A stretch of DNA of 64,000 nt from the NCBI GenBank assembly GCA_021613535.1, contig CP075497.1, forward strand, positions 3,782,001 to 3,846,000. Direction: 5' to 3'. Under the pieces are notes generated by a model. It saw nothing but the letters and a program-made list of their open reading frames with translations, did no database searches and was not told where the DNA came from. The stretch's first letter is position 1. Each line of letters opens with the position of its first letter. The stretch is from Adineta vaga. Taxonomy: Eukaryota; Rotifera. The position numbers were made by a program, and so were the translations under genes. Shown in pieces: positions 1 to 11,496 of this stretch.

Positions 1-254
1 ACGTTTAAGGTAAAAACTACTTGCGAGATTTTTTATTCTATTAACGTTTCATTTGAATAAAGCGTGTCAAATTTTATTTTCGATCGTCGTATGCCACTGT
101 TGTTTTTCAGGTGTCTTTAAAATAAGTGCATGTTTTTCGTAAACAAGGCTTACAAATTTCCTTCCCTCAGTTTGCTATTTCTTTTTTCGTCCTTGCTTGT
201 TTCACCTTTACATACATCTGTATATGTGAAATCACTAAATCACATTTCGATACC

Positions 255-3200
255 ATGGAACGACAAAACAGCAGCGACAGCAGCATCAGTAGCCATAGTA
301 GCAACGACGATGATTCTAATGTAGATTTATTGTTCTTTATCATTACAAAAACGTTTTCTCATGATTAATTAATATTTTCTCTTGTCGTTCTCAGGTTAGT
401 TTGGACGGTTCATCAACAACACCCGTATCCACAACGATGGATAAAGGATATTATCGACAAGTTCCAAATCGATTTTTTACCAATGAATCAAATACCGATA
501 CATGTAAATTGGAACGATTAACTAATTTATTTCCTGATATGAAAGCAACTATTGAATTAGGTATGTTTATGCAATGATTACATTAGGAAAAGGAAATAAA
601 AGATTGTGCTTTTTTCTCTTTTAAACTTAGAATTATTTAAAAGCAATAGTTTATCACGTACAGTGGATCGTCTTTCTCGTATTTATACTGTATTAACAGC
701 ACTCGATACACGTGATGATACTTTACATCTATTTCTTGGTCCATATCATTTATCGTTGGGTCCAGCTTTGTTTGCAGCACTTCATTTTAAAAATGCATCA
801 GCAGCATTACTTACTGCTTCACGTCCAATAACGACAGGCGGCGCTGGTGGTGGAACTGAAAGTCAACGACGTAAACGTCGACGTGAAAATGTTCTTCGTC
901 GATTTCGTCGTGCTGTACGAAAACTTACTCTCGTTAAATCTATTGTAGATCAACTTCGACCTGCTTCAGTACTAACACCCTATAATCAATATGAATTACA
1001 ACAAAAAGGAATCTATGATCTTGTATTAGCTGGACGTGTACAAAATGCTGATTCAATGTTCACAAGCGATGATTTTATTGAACAGTTAACGAAATTCGAT
1101 ACGGCATCTAATGCAGGAGAACGAAGTTCTTTATTAGCTTCTAATTATGTTAAAATAAATAATTTGCTCAATTTACTTTCTTCACCTCAACAACCATCAT
1201 CACAACAACAACAACAATATCCACAAACATACGAAAGTAATTCAACCACAGTAACAACAACATCAAAATCAACTGGAAATATAAGTCGTATTAAATCTAC
1301 CGAATCTCTTGTTAATGGAACCAATAACAACAATAATACTAATACTATTAATCCAGGAAACATACTAGATTCCGAATCATCCTGTTGTTCACTGCATCGT
1401 CCAACATCACCATTTATTATGTTTCCTGTAAATCAAACCGCTAGTCCTCAACCTAGTCAATCACTATCAACTAAACCTCGTTCACGAGCTAATAGCAGTT
1501 CAAATTTACTTAAAACACCAAATGTTCTCTCAAGACAAAGCACGGTATGTAACATATGTAAACAAATAGGCAGATAAACACGTTAGTGTAAAGAATATAA
1601 AACTTCATCGAGTAAATATATGTTTAATACTTTGAGGCTCATTTACTAGTGATTAAATTATATTTGTGTCTAGCGTACAAACATAATATCTATGACATTC
1701 ATAGATTTTTCTTTCCTATACATGTACATTTGAACAGAGATAAATGATCTTCTTTTGTCAATTAGATCTTTCTTTTCATATATATCTGTTCCGTTTTCTA
1801 TACAATTACGTCATCAGAAAGAAGAAAAAAAGAAAAGCTTGATCAAATAAGTAATAGTTTTCTTTTCCGTTTTTCTTTTACAATAGGCCAATAGTTTGCC
1901 TGACTCTTCAACTGGTGACGTTTCCACTTCAGATCTTCGTTCATCACCATCATTACTAATATCAGCGCAATCAAATCCTGTAAATATCAATTTAGATACG
2001 CCGACAAATCCGATTGTCGAACAACCTTTTCCATCATCTGATTCATCTTTTTCGCCATCGGCAACGAACGACGAAGATGATCTCATTAACCGTATTTCAT
2101 CACTGTTAACCAACCATTTGTTATCTCGTCAATCAACAAAAACACTATCGATAACAGCGAGTACCGCCCATGAACATGAAACAAATTCGAATTTAAGCGA
2201 TAGCGCTATATCGCTTTCAACTACGGGTACAACAGGAATTGTAAGTGGTGTTGTCACATCGAATCAATCGTCACCAACAATTGTCACCAACGAATTTGAT
2301 AAACTTTTTCAACGTATCAAGACTGCTGTTGATAACAGATTATCTATTGAAACAAATAGTAATAGTCGAATGCGTTCACCACAAAATAATAATACACACG
2401 ATTTGTCCGGCACTCTTATGAGATCAAAAACAATTAATCGTCGTCAACAATTACTTGCTTTACATGCTGTATCATGTCAAGAAGCACATACCGATGAATA
2501 TAATATCGAACGTTCGACATCAAGCAAATCGCAATATAAACTCGATCATTTATCGAAATCTCAATCATTCGATGCAAGTAACTTAAGTAAGTTTAATCAT
2601 CAAAGCTTTCTATCTACAACGTTAAAATTTCTAATCTCATACTAACAAGAATATGACTATGTACATAGATGTTTTGTTGCCTGTATGTATATACTTGTAT
2701 GTTTAAAGCTCAATAAGGGTATTGGTTGTAATTGCATGAATTACATGACGAGAACTAATGGTGATAGAGAAAATGAAAACACATGCATTAAACCAACATA
2801 ATTATTTCACGAATTTCTCATATATGTATCTATCTATCGATTTTTTTAGTCTTACGATCGTCAAAAATTGCGTCGAAATATAAGCCAGCCAGATCCTCAT
2901 CTTTGCATTAATTTTTATTCTTACATCATAATTTCCGTGTTTTTTTTTCGTTTTCAATATATATATATATATTCGATTTCTTTATACTCATATTTTATTC
3001 CTTCATACATTCGTTCTGTTAGTCAGTCGATAACAGTAACCTTGACTAGTGCCAGTATTTGATAAAAATCGATAACAGAAAACGAGTGCAACACATTGTC
3101 AACATACTATATATATATATGTTTTTAACAATACGACATTATCGGTTCTCCTTCGTTTCGGTTCTCGTTATAAATAAACCTATATAATCATAGAAAAAGC

Positions 3201-4977
3201 AGGGTACTAATTTCTTCTTCGTCATTCTTTTCTTTTTTAACTGTAGCACGGCAACAATACGTATGTATTGAAAGTAAGGAGAGAGAAGAGAAGAGAAGAG
3301 AGGGACAGAAAGAGAAAGAGAAAAGAAGGGAACGAACAAGGCGTCAAAAACGCCTATATAGACTAATTGTACCATCACATAAGGTAAGAACTCGTTTTAT
3401 TAGTGATGTGTATGTAAGAGATCAATTTTGATCAATGGATTGAAAAGTTTGAGCCATTGATTTTAAATACATTTTTACAATTACACAACCATCGACTTGA
3501 CGACAATAGAGTAATGAAGAAGACATATACATATGACATATTCGTCATCAATCTAGTGACGAAAACTTTCATCCTATACACATACATATAACTAAGCGAA
3601 TCAATCTGATGAGAACTATTATCTTTTTTCGATTTTTTTTTTCTTTGACCTTCCCTAGCTGTTAGTTAGATCCCATATGAATAAGTATCATGCCAGGTAA
3701 ATACATAAATATCTTTCATTTGTAGAGTAATCACAATCTCGTTGTTATTTCATGTTCTGTTTTTCTTTCTGGATGCTTGTATGCACTTATATTCGTGAGT
3801 TGTGCATTAGTCAATACTTTTGTTGCTTATGACATGTGTATATGTGAGCTCTCAGGTTGTAAAAAATTTATGTGCAAAACAAAGAAAAAAGTGAGCATTG
3901 TAACACGCACACATCAAGAGCAAAAGCATATTACGTATTATACTGTCATTGATCAACATTTTTCACTTAGTATTGAATATATGAGTAAAGAACAAAGAGA
4001 AAGTTAAGAAAAAAAGATGACGATTCATTTATCTTTTGCTTTTTATTTTATAGATAATCATGATGAGACAACGACACCTCTAGATAATAGTGATACTATC
4101 AATTCAATGGTAAAAATGTTAACTTTTCTATTTGTTTTGTTTGAAAAATAATAAATACATTTTAGACGACATATCCATCAAATGAAAAAGGTGTTCAAAC
4201 TGATCCTCGGATTCGACATGCTCGTTCTGTAAATGAATATTTACTTGTACAAACAAAAAATACAAATTTGAATTAATTTTTTTTTCATAGAAATTATTAG
4301 AAACATTACAAGCATATATAACTGCAGTCAGTCGTTTTCGTCAACATTTATATCGACAATATACAAATTCGAATTCTTATTATGATCAACATTATAGCAA
4401 TATGCCTGATCTACAACAATATGAATATCGAGATTTATTAAATGTTCGAAAAGAAATTCTTAATCGATTCGAATGGGTTATTAATGAACTTGAACAAACA
4501 ATTGGAAGTTTACAAACACGGCAATTATCAGTTGCTGATGCTCAACAACGTATCGATCGACCATTAGTTAAAGAAGTATGTTATATACAACTAATCACTA
4601 AGACTTTAATTAAGTAGACAATCTAGATTAGTTTTCTTATGTCAGGTGATTCCTAAGAGAATTGATTTTGTCTGGCATTTGTATAAACTATTTTGATCTT
4701 GTTAGGTAATCGAATCATCACTCAATGCCGATATACCACCTGTTGATGAACATCAACTCAAAGTAAATGATCGAAAACGCGCAATGCCAAGTGAAGATGA
4801 ATGGCGAATGTATGCACGTGATTTACAAGATACAAAAGATGATTTATATTATATTGATTCACTTGTTCATCGAGGTATTTCCAAGGTAAACTCTTTTGTT
4901 AGAAAAAAAGCACTCAATATGAAATTAATGAAATTTAGATTGATCGTTTGGTAACATTTACAAATCTCTATACATAA
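255..4977 (+). CDS. Unrecognised conserved-looking protein, about 822 aa, 9 exons
   Basis: I do not recognise the family. The model is ATG 255, exons 255-320, 395-560, 631-1544, 1887-2586, 4054-4109, 4166-4228, 4291-4575, 4706-4885 and 4939-4977, stop TAA 4975. All junctions are GT-AG and the frames add up to 823 codons. Residues about 50-200 look like a folded helical domain (for example LERLTNLFPDM, SLSRTVDRLSRIYTVL, LFLGPYHLSLGPALFAALHF), with a basic stretch RRKRRRENVLRRFRR. The middle, about residues 230-630, is a low-complexity S/T/N/Q linker with SRQST and KSQSFD patches that could be phosphorylated. The C-terminus is helical again (RKEILNRFEWVINELEQ, EDEWRMYARDLQDTKDDLYY), possibly coiled coil. 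An ordered N-domain, long linker and helical C-domain suggest a cytoplasmic scaffold or adaptor, but that is inference. The start could lie further upstream. Intron 4 is unusually long (1,467 bp). Confidence 0.6.
2850..2911 (+). other. Possible alternative terminal exon of the 822-aa gene
   Basis: Inside the long intron 2587-4053 there is a good acceptor (T-rich tract then AG at 2848-2849). Spliced from the donor at 2587 (phase 1), it adds about 21 codons, reading ILRSSKIASKYKPARSSSLH, and ends at TAA 2909. The transcript would then lack the C-terminal helical domain. Inference from splice signals only. Confidence 0.3.
2912..4053 (+). other. Long intron remainder with AT and polypurine tracts
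   Basis: This part of the 1.47-kb intron holds short (TA)n runs near 2958-2972 and 3108-3120. It also holds a strongly purine-rich stretch around 3275-3330 made of GAGAAGAGAAG-type units. The short open frames here (for example 3139-3378 on the minus strand) follow that composition bias and are not supported as genes. Confidence 0.5.
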
Positions 4978-5351
4978 ATAATTGCTCAAAAACTGATCTG
5001 GTTTGAATAAAGCAAAGAATTTCCTTCTTTTTTCTTCATTGTACAGTTAATTCTTTTAGTCAGTTTAGTTCTTGCGCACATACGGTGATATATTTTTGTT
5101 TTTATTTGTACCACTTCTTGAGTTTCTTCTTTTTTTTGTTCCTCTCTTCCATTCTATGTGTGTACTTTCGCCTCTATTAACGTTTTAATTTCAGGAAAGA
5201 AAAAGTATCTCTTACTTACAAAGGAAAAGAATATCATTTTAAACATTCCAGCACGTTTTCACGAAAAAGAAAAAACAAGAAAGAAAGACGAGTAATATAT
5301 CGAAGCACTATCGAAGTATAATTTGTGTGTACTTGTACGGATATTACTAAT

Positions 5352-6040
5352 ATGGGCACAACAGAATCGAAAGGTAATCATATAAATAGATCGAACAAAC
5401 ATCTTCCATATAAAATTGAAACATCAAGAAGTCATAAATATCAACAGAAAAAAAATGATTCTCATTTACCGATGAATGAAAATAGAAATTCATTGAAACG
5501 AAAAAATGAAACCATTTGTAAGTATTGAATTTCTTTATGAATAAAATAAAAAGAGAAAATCATTTTATAATTAGCGCCATTGGTAGTATCATCTCCATTA
5601 AATCCATCTCTTCATGGTTCCATATTAAATCATTCATTTCCTATGCAACGTTCTCATTCAGAAATTCAAATCGTTTCTTACGATCAACCACATAATGGAA
5701 TAAATCAGTAAGAAGAACGAAAAAAAGTAGGTCTCACTCTTTTCATTCTCTATTTTCAAGTAAAATTCATTCAAATCAATTCGATCTTGGCTCATATGAA
5801 CATCCGAAAGGTGCCTATGATTATCGAAGACATATGCAACGTGTTGATGAAGAAAATCGACCTGTATTAGAAGGTCTATGTCCAGATAAGATGTATGTTT
5901 CAACCAACGATTTACGTATATGTGATACTCAACGATTACCACCACCATTACATTGTAAAACAACTCAAGGTTTTTTTCGATCTATACCTCCGGCACAATT
6001 TTATCAAAAGAAAAATACGTTCAATACATCGCTTCTTTAA
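5352..6040 (+). CDS. Small basic protein with N-myristoylation-type start, 192 aa
   Basis: Exons 5352-5517, 5575-5707 and 5761-6040 join in frame to 193 codons. I do not recognise the family. The N-terminus MGTTESKGN fits the Met-Gly-x-x-x-Ser/Thr pattern for N-myristoylation, followed by a Lys/Arg/His-rich segment that could help hold it at a membrane (inference). The last exon is the most ordered-looking part: a run ending in VLEGLCPDKMYVSTNDLRIC, then a Pro-rich LPPPLHC and GFFRSIPPAQFY. The stop codon overlaps an AATAAA at 6039-6044, which may be the poly(A) signal. ATG 5352 was chosen because it gives the myristoylation context and the upstream ATG at 5322 is not in frame with it. Only 70 bp separate its stop from the stop of the convergent acetyltransferase gene. 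Confidence 0.6.
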
Positions 6041-6110
6041 TAAAACTCGCTACTTAAAATTTTATTAATTTTTCTTTTTCATTTCTCTAATAAATGTATT
6101 CTTGAATTAA

Positions 6111-6844
6111 TTAATTCGTTTTCCATTTTTCTAATTGTATTTCCATATTTTCTCGTGTTACTCGAAGACCATGCCAACCTTCTTTTTCAGTCAGATCAAC
6201 AGCACCAAATGATTTATAAAAGTCTATAGCCGTTGTATTCCAATCAAGTACATTAAAATTAAGTCGAGCACAGTTTGTTTCCACAGCGATCTAAACATTG
6301 AAACGATCAATTAGAATTCATATTTGAAATAGAAGTTTTACTTGATATGTTGCAGCAAAAAGTGCTTTTCCAATCCCTCGTTTACGAAAATCAACTTGAA
6401 CGTAAAGATCTTCCAGATGTAAACATTTGCCTTCCCATGTCGAATAAACATTAAACATCAAAGCAATTGCTACAATTCGAGCTGAAGATACTGAGGAATC
6501 TTTTGAGAAAAAAACGACTAGTTTTAAATCCTGTCTATATGTTCTTTACCTTCAACAACTAAACAGCTATATAAAGGATGTTCACCAAAACCATCTTGTC
6601 TAAGAACTAAATTCATAGAACGCTAAAGAATCGATTGAAATATCCATATATTTTACTTTCACTATTGATTCGAACTTGATCAGGATATTTTTCAAATACA
6701 GCCAATTCCTAAGTAGATAATCAATATACAATTTTTAATAGAAATTCTATTTACATTGATTAATCTCATGATATCATCACAATCGGTTTTCTCAGCATTT
6801 CGAATTATTAAATTTGATTCTAATTTTATAGGTTGTTTCAACAT
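6111..6844 (-). CDS. SAT1: Diamine (spermidine/spermine) N1-acetyltransferase, SSAT family
   Basis: Predicted GNAT-fold enzyme that transfers acetyl from acetyl-CoA to the N1 of spermidine or spermine, the first step of polyamine back-conversion and export; the related SAT2 acts on thialysine. Read on the minus strand from ATG 6844: IIRNAEKTDCDDIMRLIN, ELAVFEKYPDQ, then the family-typical DGFGEHPLYSCLVVE, YSTWEGKCLHLEDLYV, the acetyl-CoA pyrophosphate loop RKRGIGKAL (pattern R-x-x-G-x-G), and the C-terminal NVLDWNTTAIDFYKSFGA with GWHGLRV. Introns lie near 6291-6341 and 6500-6549, with two more towards the start; stop TAA at 6111-6113. Length, about 165-170 aa, is close to the usual 170. One donor (GTTCGA after YPDQ) is weak. 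It cannot be decided here whether the substrate is a polyamine or thialysine. A TTTATT (AATAAA on the minus strand) at 6061-6066 is a plausible poly(A) signal. Confidence 0.9.
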
Positions 6845-8011
6845 TTTCTCAATCGATTTGATAATAGTGATCTAAAGTTATAATTCATTCTACTTAGTTA
6901 AATCCTCAGTATTAAATCAGTCTTTACAATTCGCATTTCACACATTTTGTGTGTATACTTAACGTATTTATTACATTGTAAATGGTAGTTTAACGAAAAA
7001 AAACGAATCTTTATTCCATCCCATTCGATAAATAATAACACTCTGAAGGTAGACAATCAAAGATGGCGCTCGATCGTTTTTAATATATCTTGTGCACGAG
7101 ATAACAAAGTCAGATGTTTTAATCACTGTTACCATCATAAAATTGGCACAGAATAAATTAATCGAAAACTTATAACTGTGAAGACAATATATTCATTTCT
7201 ATTGTCTTCAGTATTTGCATGAAGAAACACATTGAAAGAAAAAGACACAAATCAATCATCAATTGCCTATCTTATATCAAACAATATTTCATAGAGAAAT
7301 CTATTCATAGAAATTTTTCGATCATACGATATACATTTGAAATCTAATAAGTTTTGTTTTATAATAAAAATTGCATAAATTCATATAAGTTTTCGAGGTT
7401 AAAATTTTATTTAATCTTAGAAAAGATTTATTAACACAATTATTTCTTTGCATAACCAATCTTGTCCTTTGGCACTTTCATTTCGTGTATTATTCATCAA
7501 TTTGATGTTATATTTGCACTTATTGAAAAAGAGAAACGAAGAAAAAAAAAGAAATCTTGCTCTTTAATGATTGTTACAGGTAATGGAAGAGAATAGAAAT
7601 TCACATTTCTTCGCTTCAATACAAGTGATGGCCGATAAATATATACTTGTCTAAGAAGAATTATTGACTACATGTTCTCCAATCATAATTCATAGAGCGA
7701 GATGGGGAATATACACGAAATTTAAGAGAAGATGATAGAAAGAGAAAGGTAGAAACCTGATATAATGGTAAAAGTAATCAAGAATAGAACTTTATATCCT
7801 TTCTCAGTATATACTTGACAGAAAGAGAATGTGCATGAGTAATACAGATGAATATGTATAGAGAAAAGAAAAATGAATAAGAGAGAAAGAGAGAAAAAGA
7901 GAATTATATGTATGTTGACTTGACTATTTTTTTATTATAATCCAAGTACTTTTTTTCTCTAGATAAATTGCATATTCAATAGAACAATCATTCATTTTGC
8001 GTGTTACAACG
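6845..8011. other. Divergent intergenic region
   Basis: This lies between the acetyltransferase start (minus) and the four-pass membrane protein (plus), so it should hold two promoters. It is AT-rich. Around 7720-7910 there is a purine-rich stretch on the plus strand with GAGAAAGAGAGAAAAAGAG. A pyrimidine-rich acceptor ends at AG 7961-7962, 49 bases before the downstream ATG. No other gene was seen. Confidence 0.5.
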
Positions 8012-8641
8012 ATGGCGATTAATAAAAAGCAGCAGATTCGTGGTGTACGAATTTTACTAACCGTTTTCTATGGATTTCTTCTTTCTACGATCTTATTTCG
8101 TTATATTATACATGGAATTGTTGAAACAATTCGACGACCAACCAATCCCTATGCTATTACAATGATTGTTCTTGGTGGTCTCATTCTTATTTCAATTGCT
8201 TTAGCTACATATGCAACATGGTATATTTTTCTAAGAAAAAAAAATCTTTTTTTCTATTAAACAAATATCTTGTTATTAAGGTTCGACAATACAGTGATCA
8301 TGTTGGTCTCTGGTGTTGTTCTTATATGTGTCTTTGTCTTGACACTTGTTTTCGGTATTGTTCGTATAATTAATACTGCACCACACCGTACGATTAGTGC
8401 AACAATTACACCTTCAGATGTAGCTTACAGTGATTCATTAGCAGATAAACTTCAACCTATAACATCAGATAAAGCTACAACTACTACTACTACAGATACA
8501 TATATTCTTGCTGAAGAAGTGACGAAATTAATTATTGAATTAGTTTCCATTCTATTTGCAATTCTTGGTACATTTGTTCTATTTCGTTATGTTAAAGGAA
8601 AATATGCTTCGGTACCAACAACAGAGTCAAAGCCAACATAA
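8012..8641 (+). CDS. Four-pass membrane protein, 189 aa, family not recognised
   Basis: Two exons, 8012-8220 and 8281-8641; the intron splits a Trp codon (TG|G) and is exactly 60 bp. Four hydrophobic helices are visible. TM1 is around VRILLTVFYGFLLSTILF, residues about 11-30. TM2 is ITMIVLGGLILISIALATYA, about 50-70. TM3 is VIMLVSGVVLICVFVLTLVF, about 74-95. TM4 is LIIELVSILFAILGTFVLF, about 155-175. A roughly 55-residue, Thr-rich loop lies between TM3 and TM4. The layout resembles tetraspan proteins generally, but there is no Cys-Cys-Gly motif of true tetraspanins. It may sit in the plasma membrane or an internal membrane (inference). The start ATGGCGATT was preferred over a GTG-type start 15 bases upstream. 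Confidence 0.7.
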
Positions 8642-9285
8642 AAGAATTTTAATTAAAATAAACACGATATTTTTAACTTGTTTTCATTTGTTTCTTTTAG
8701 AAATTCTTTACTTAGTTCGATCTCATGAGAGAAAAAAAAACATATTTCATTCTCGATTTTGTTTTCAATAAATTTTACGAGCAAGATCTTCATCCTCTTG
8801 ATTCGAATACGAATGTTTGGCAACTAAACAAATTTATTCATGTTTAGACGTATATGTATATATGAAAAAGAGAGCAAAAAACGGCTATAATACATACAGT
8901 TAAACGAAAAGAAGAAACCGAAACATAAAGAGAACTGAGTAGGGAAAAAAAGAAACAAAGACACGCTGGTCGTAGTATGTCAATCGAAAGGAAAAAAAAG
9001 GATCAAACAAAAGCTGAACAAAGAAAAGAGAGAAGAAAACCAAACAAAAAAGAAGGAAAGAACAAATCTTTGAATATTTTTTGTGTTTTTTTTTCTGTAT
9101 AATCTGTTGTCTATCTACAGTTACAAGTATGTATATGTATTTATAAAAACAAAAACTAAACGAATGAACAAATAGAGAATGTAAATTGTTTTCTTTTTCT
9201 ATATCGTAAACAAAATATAATATAATATATATTCAATATGCAAAGTGTGACTTCGATTTATCTTTCTTAACAGTAGATCGTTTTC
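8642..9285. other. Convergent intergenic region, purine-rich
   Basis: The 3' flank of the membrane protein (plus) meets that of the zinc-finger gene (minus). An AATAAA lies near 8767. From about 8920 to 9065 the plus strand is dominated by A and G (AAAGAAGG-like units). No gene seen. Confidence 0.5.
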
Positions 9286-10582
9286 TTAGATTTGTTGTTG
9301 AATCATTCTCTTTAAATCTAAATGAAAAAGATTCAAATATGAAGAGAAGAGAAGATAAATAAATAAATACATACGAGCAAATTGAACAGAACATGCATGT
9401 AAACTATCACGTGCTAAATCAAGTTGTTTTTGTAATAATATAGATGTTGTTTGTAAATGCTGATTAAGAAAATTCATTTCATTACCCATCATTTGTAAGA
9501 CTTTTGATAGCTGAAAATAAATAAGATTTGCAAATCATCGTGTTTTTTGAAAAGATAAATTTATTTACATCATCAGAATTATCCTCGATATTTTGTAAAG
9601 TCATCGGTTGTTGCAATTGTGATTGCTGTTGTTGTTGTGGAAATATCCCGGACGCTGCTGTTTTTATAATCGTTTGTGGTTGTTGAATCTGTTGTGGTAG
9701 TTGTTGTTGTTTATTTCGATTCTTTTTACTCGATTTATTTGATGTTGTCGATTGTGTTAATTTATTTCCATCAAGTAATCCAACACGAGATTTTTTATTT
9801 GGTGATAATGGTTCATTTGTTGTATGTTCTAAATGATCATCGGAATCACGTTGACGTTTTATTGATGATGTATAATGTGCAATTGAATTTGTTAACTGTT
9901 GATTGAGTAAAATATTTTCTGGAATTGTTACAGAAAATTGTTGATTACTTAAAGTATTCGGATCATGTTCATGTTTAAAAAGTAAATTTTCTATTTCATT
10001 TGTATTTGTATGCGAGGATGATAAACCATTAACAACAAGTGTTGAAGATGGTATTGTTGAAAGCGATGGTAACGGTGGTTTTAGAATAGTATTTGTTGTT
10101 GTTGTTGTTGCTGAAGATGAAGAATGATTAGCAGATTCGGTCATTCGACGTTTTTCAAGACGTGCCATACGTAGTAGTGGTTTTCGATCGACTGGTGAAG
10201 CAATACGATGAGTTTTACGTAGATGATCGCTTAGATTAACTACCCACGTTTCACAATTTGGACACCTAAATATAAATGAATTAGTTAAATATAGGATTAT
10301 TAGAGTTTCTAACCTTAAACGAGTTTCATAATCATTTGTATGTATTTGTTGATTTGAATTCCCATCATCATTTGAAGATGATCGTTGTTGTTGTTGTTGA
10401 TGATGATTAGAATTCATTTGTGCTAGAGAAGATGTTGGAAGTGAATGTTGTTGTTGTTGCTGTTGTTGTTGGTGTAAAATTGTTTGCTCATCAAGTTGAT
10501 TATTGGGATGAAACGTAAATGTTGTTGGTAATGATGTTGCTAATGGAATATCCGGTAAAAGTGATTGAGAAAAATGAACCAT
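9286..10582 (-). CDS. Poly-Q protein with one C2H2-like zinc finger, 377 aa
   Basis: Four exons on the minus strand: 10582-10314, 10265-9569, 9510-9375 and 9317-9286, which join to 378 codons. The N-terminal ~85 residues are Gln/His/Ser-rich. The exon 2 start carries the only clear fold, CPNCETWVVNLSDHLRKTHRI, with C-x2-C and H-x4-H spacing of a C2H2-like finger. It is followed by basic RKPLLRMARLEKRR and, later, SPNKKSR and SSKKNRNK, which look like nuclear localisation signals. The C-terminus (about 325-375) is helical: LSKVLQMMGNEMNFLNQHL, QKQLDLARDSLHACSVQF. This looks like a nuclear DNA-, RNA- or chromatin-associated factor, but no specific family is recognised. It is encoded on the same strand as, and downstream of, HECTD1; the 0.9-kb gap argues against co-transcription. 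Confidence 0.7.
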
Positions 10583-11496
10583 TTTTTAGTTGTTATTGTT
10601 TTTTCTAATTATACATCAATATCTGAATTGATAAAGAAAATAGAAATAAATCTCTAAGTTGTTCAACATTGGAGGAAAAAAAAGAAATAATTATTCATCA
10701 TTAGAATATGATTATAAATAGGAAAAAGAAAAAACAAAGATTTGATATGTTCTTACTGATAACAACAGGTTTTTTTGTATCGTAATGAATGTTTGAGAAA
10801 TTAATTAAATTTTTTTGCTTGAATAGGCAAATAAAAATGTGAAGAAATATTTTTTAGCGAATAGCTAACGTTGTTCGATAAGTCACTGCCACTCACTCAA
10901 CGAAAAATAGCAAAAAATCTTTTTTTTCTTTTATCTGCCATTGATGTATACCTCTTCAGTCTATAAGAAACATTTTCTTCAAGAATCTATTTCATTTCAT
11001 CGTTCTAGTAAAAATATTATGATATTAATCAAATGACAAAAAAATAAACAAACATATTAGACATATTCTATTCTTGTATAGATGTCGCCAGTTCATGGAT
11101 GAGAATTGTTTGTTGTAGTATATATATGTCATATTGTGAAATATTTCATCAAGATAAAAATAGTATAGCTAAAATTATTCATTTTAAACATCGAGTTAAG
11201 TGTATCCCGTAAAATCTCATTTTTGTTTAAGATTTATGAATATAAACAACAATCTTGATTGTTTATGATAAAAAAATAGAGTGTGAAAATAAATGATTTG
11301 CTTAATATTTTTTATTTACACACACAACGATATTGGAAAAAGTCCAATAATATTTCGTATTTTTCATATATGTATATAGTAGGAGAAAAAGGATTGAATT
11401 AAGAGAAGGAAAATCAGGAGAAGAAAACTTGTACAAAAAGAAAACGAAGAAAGATCATTAGAAAAGAGAAAATTTATGACACATTAACAGCTGATT
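10583..11496. other. Intergenic region between zinc-finger gene and HECTD1
   Basis: AT-rich sequence holding the zinc-finger gene promoter (right of 10582, minus strand) and the 3' flank of HECTD1. On the minus strand a 3'-end signal (AATAAA, seen as TTTATT) lies near 11310-11317. No further gene was seen. Confidence 0.45.

Noticed and set aside
3139-3378. Minus-strand 79-codon frame rich in Leu/Ser/Phe
   Set aside because: It is the complement of a polypurine tract in an intron.
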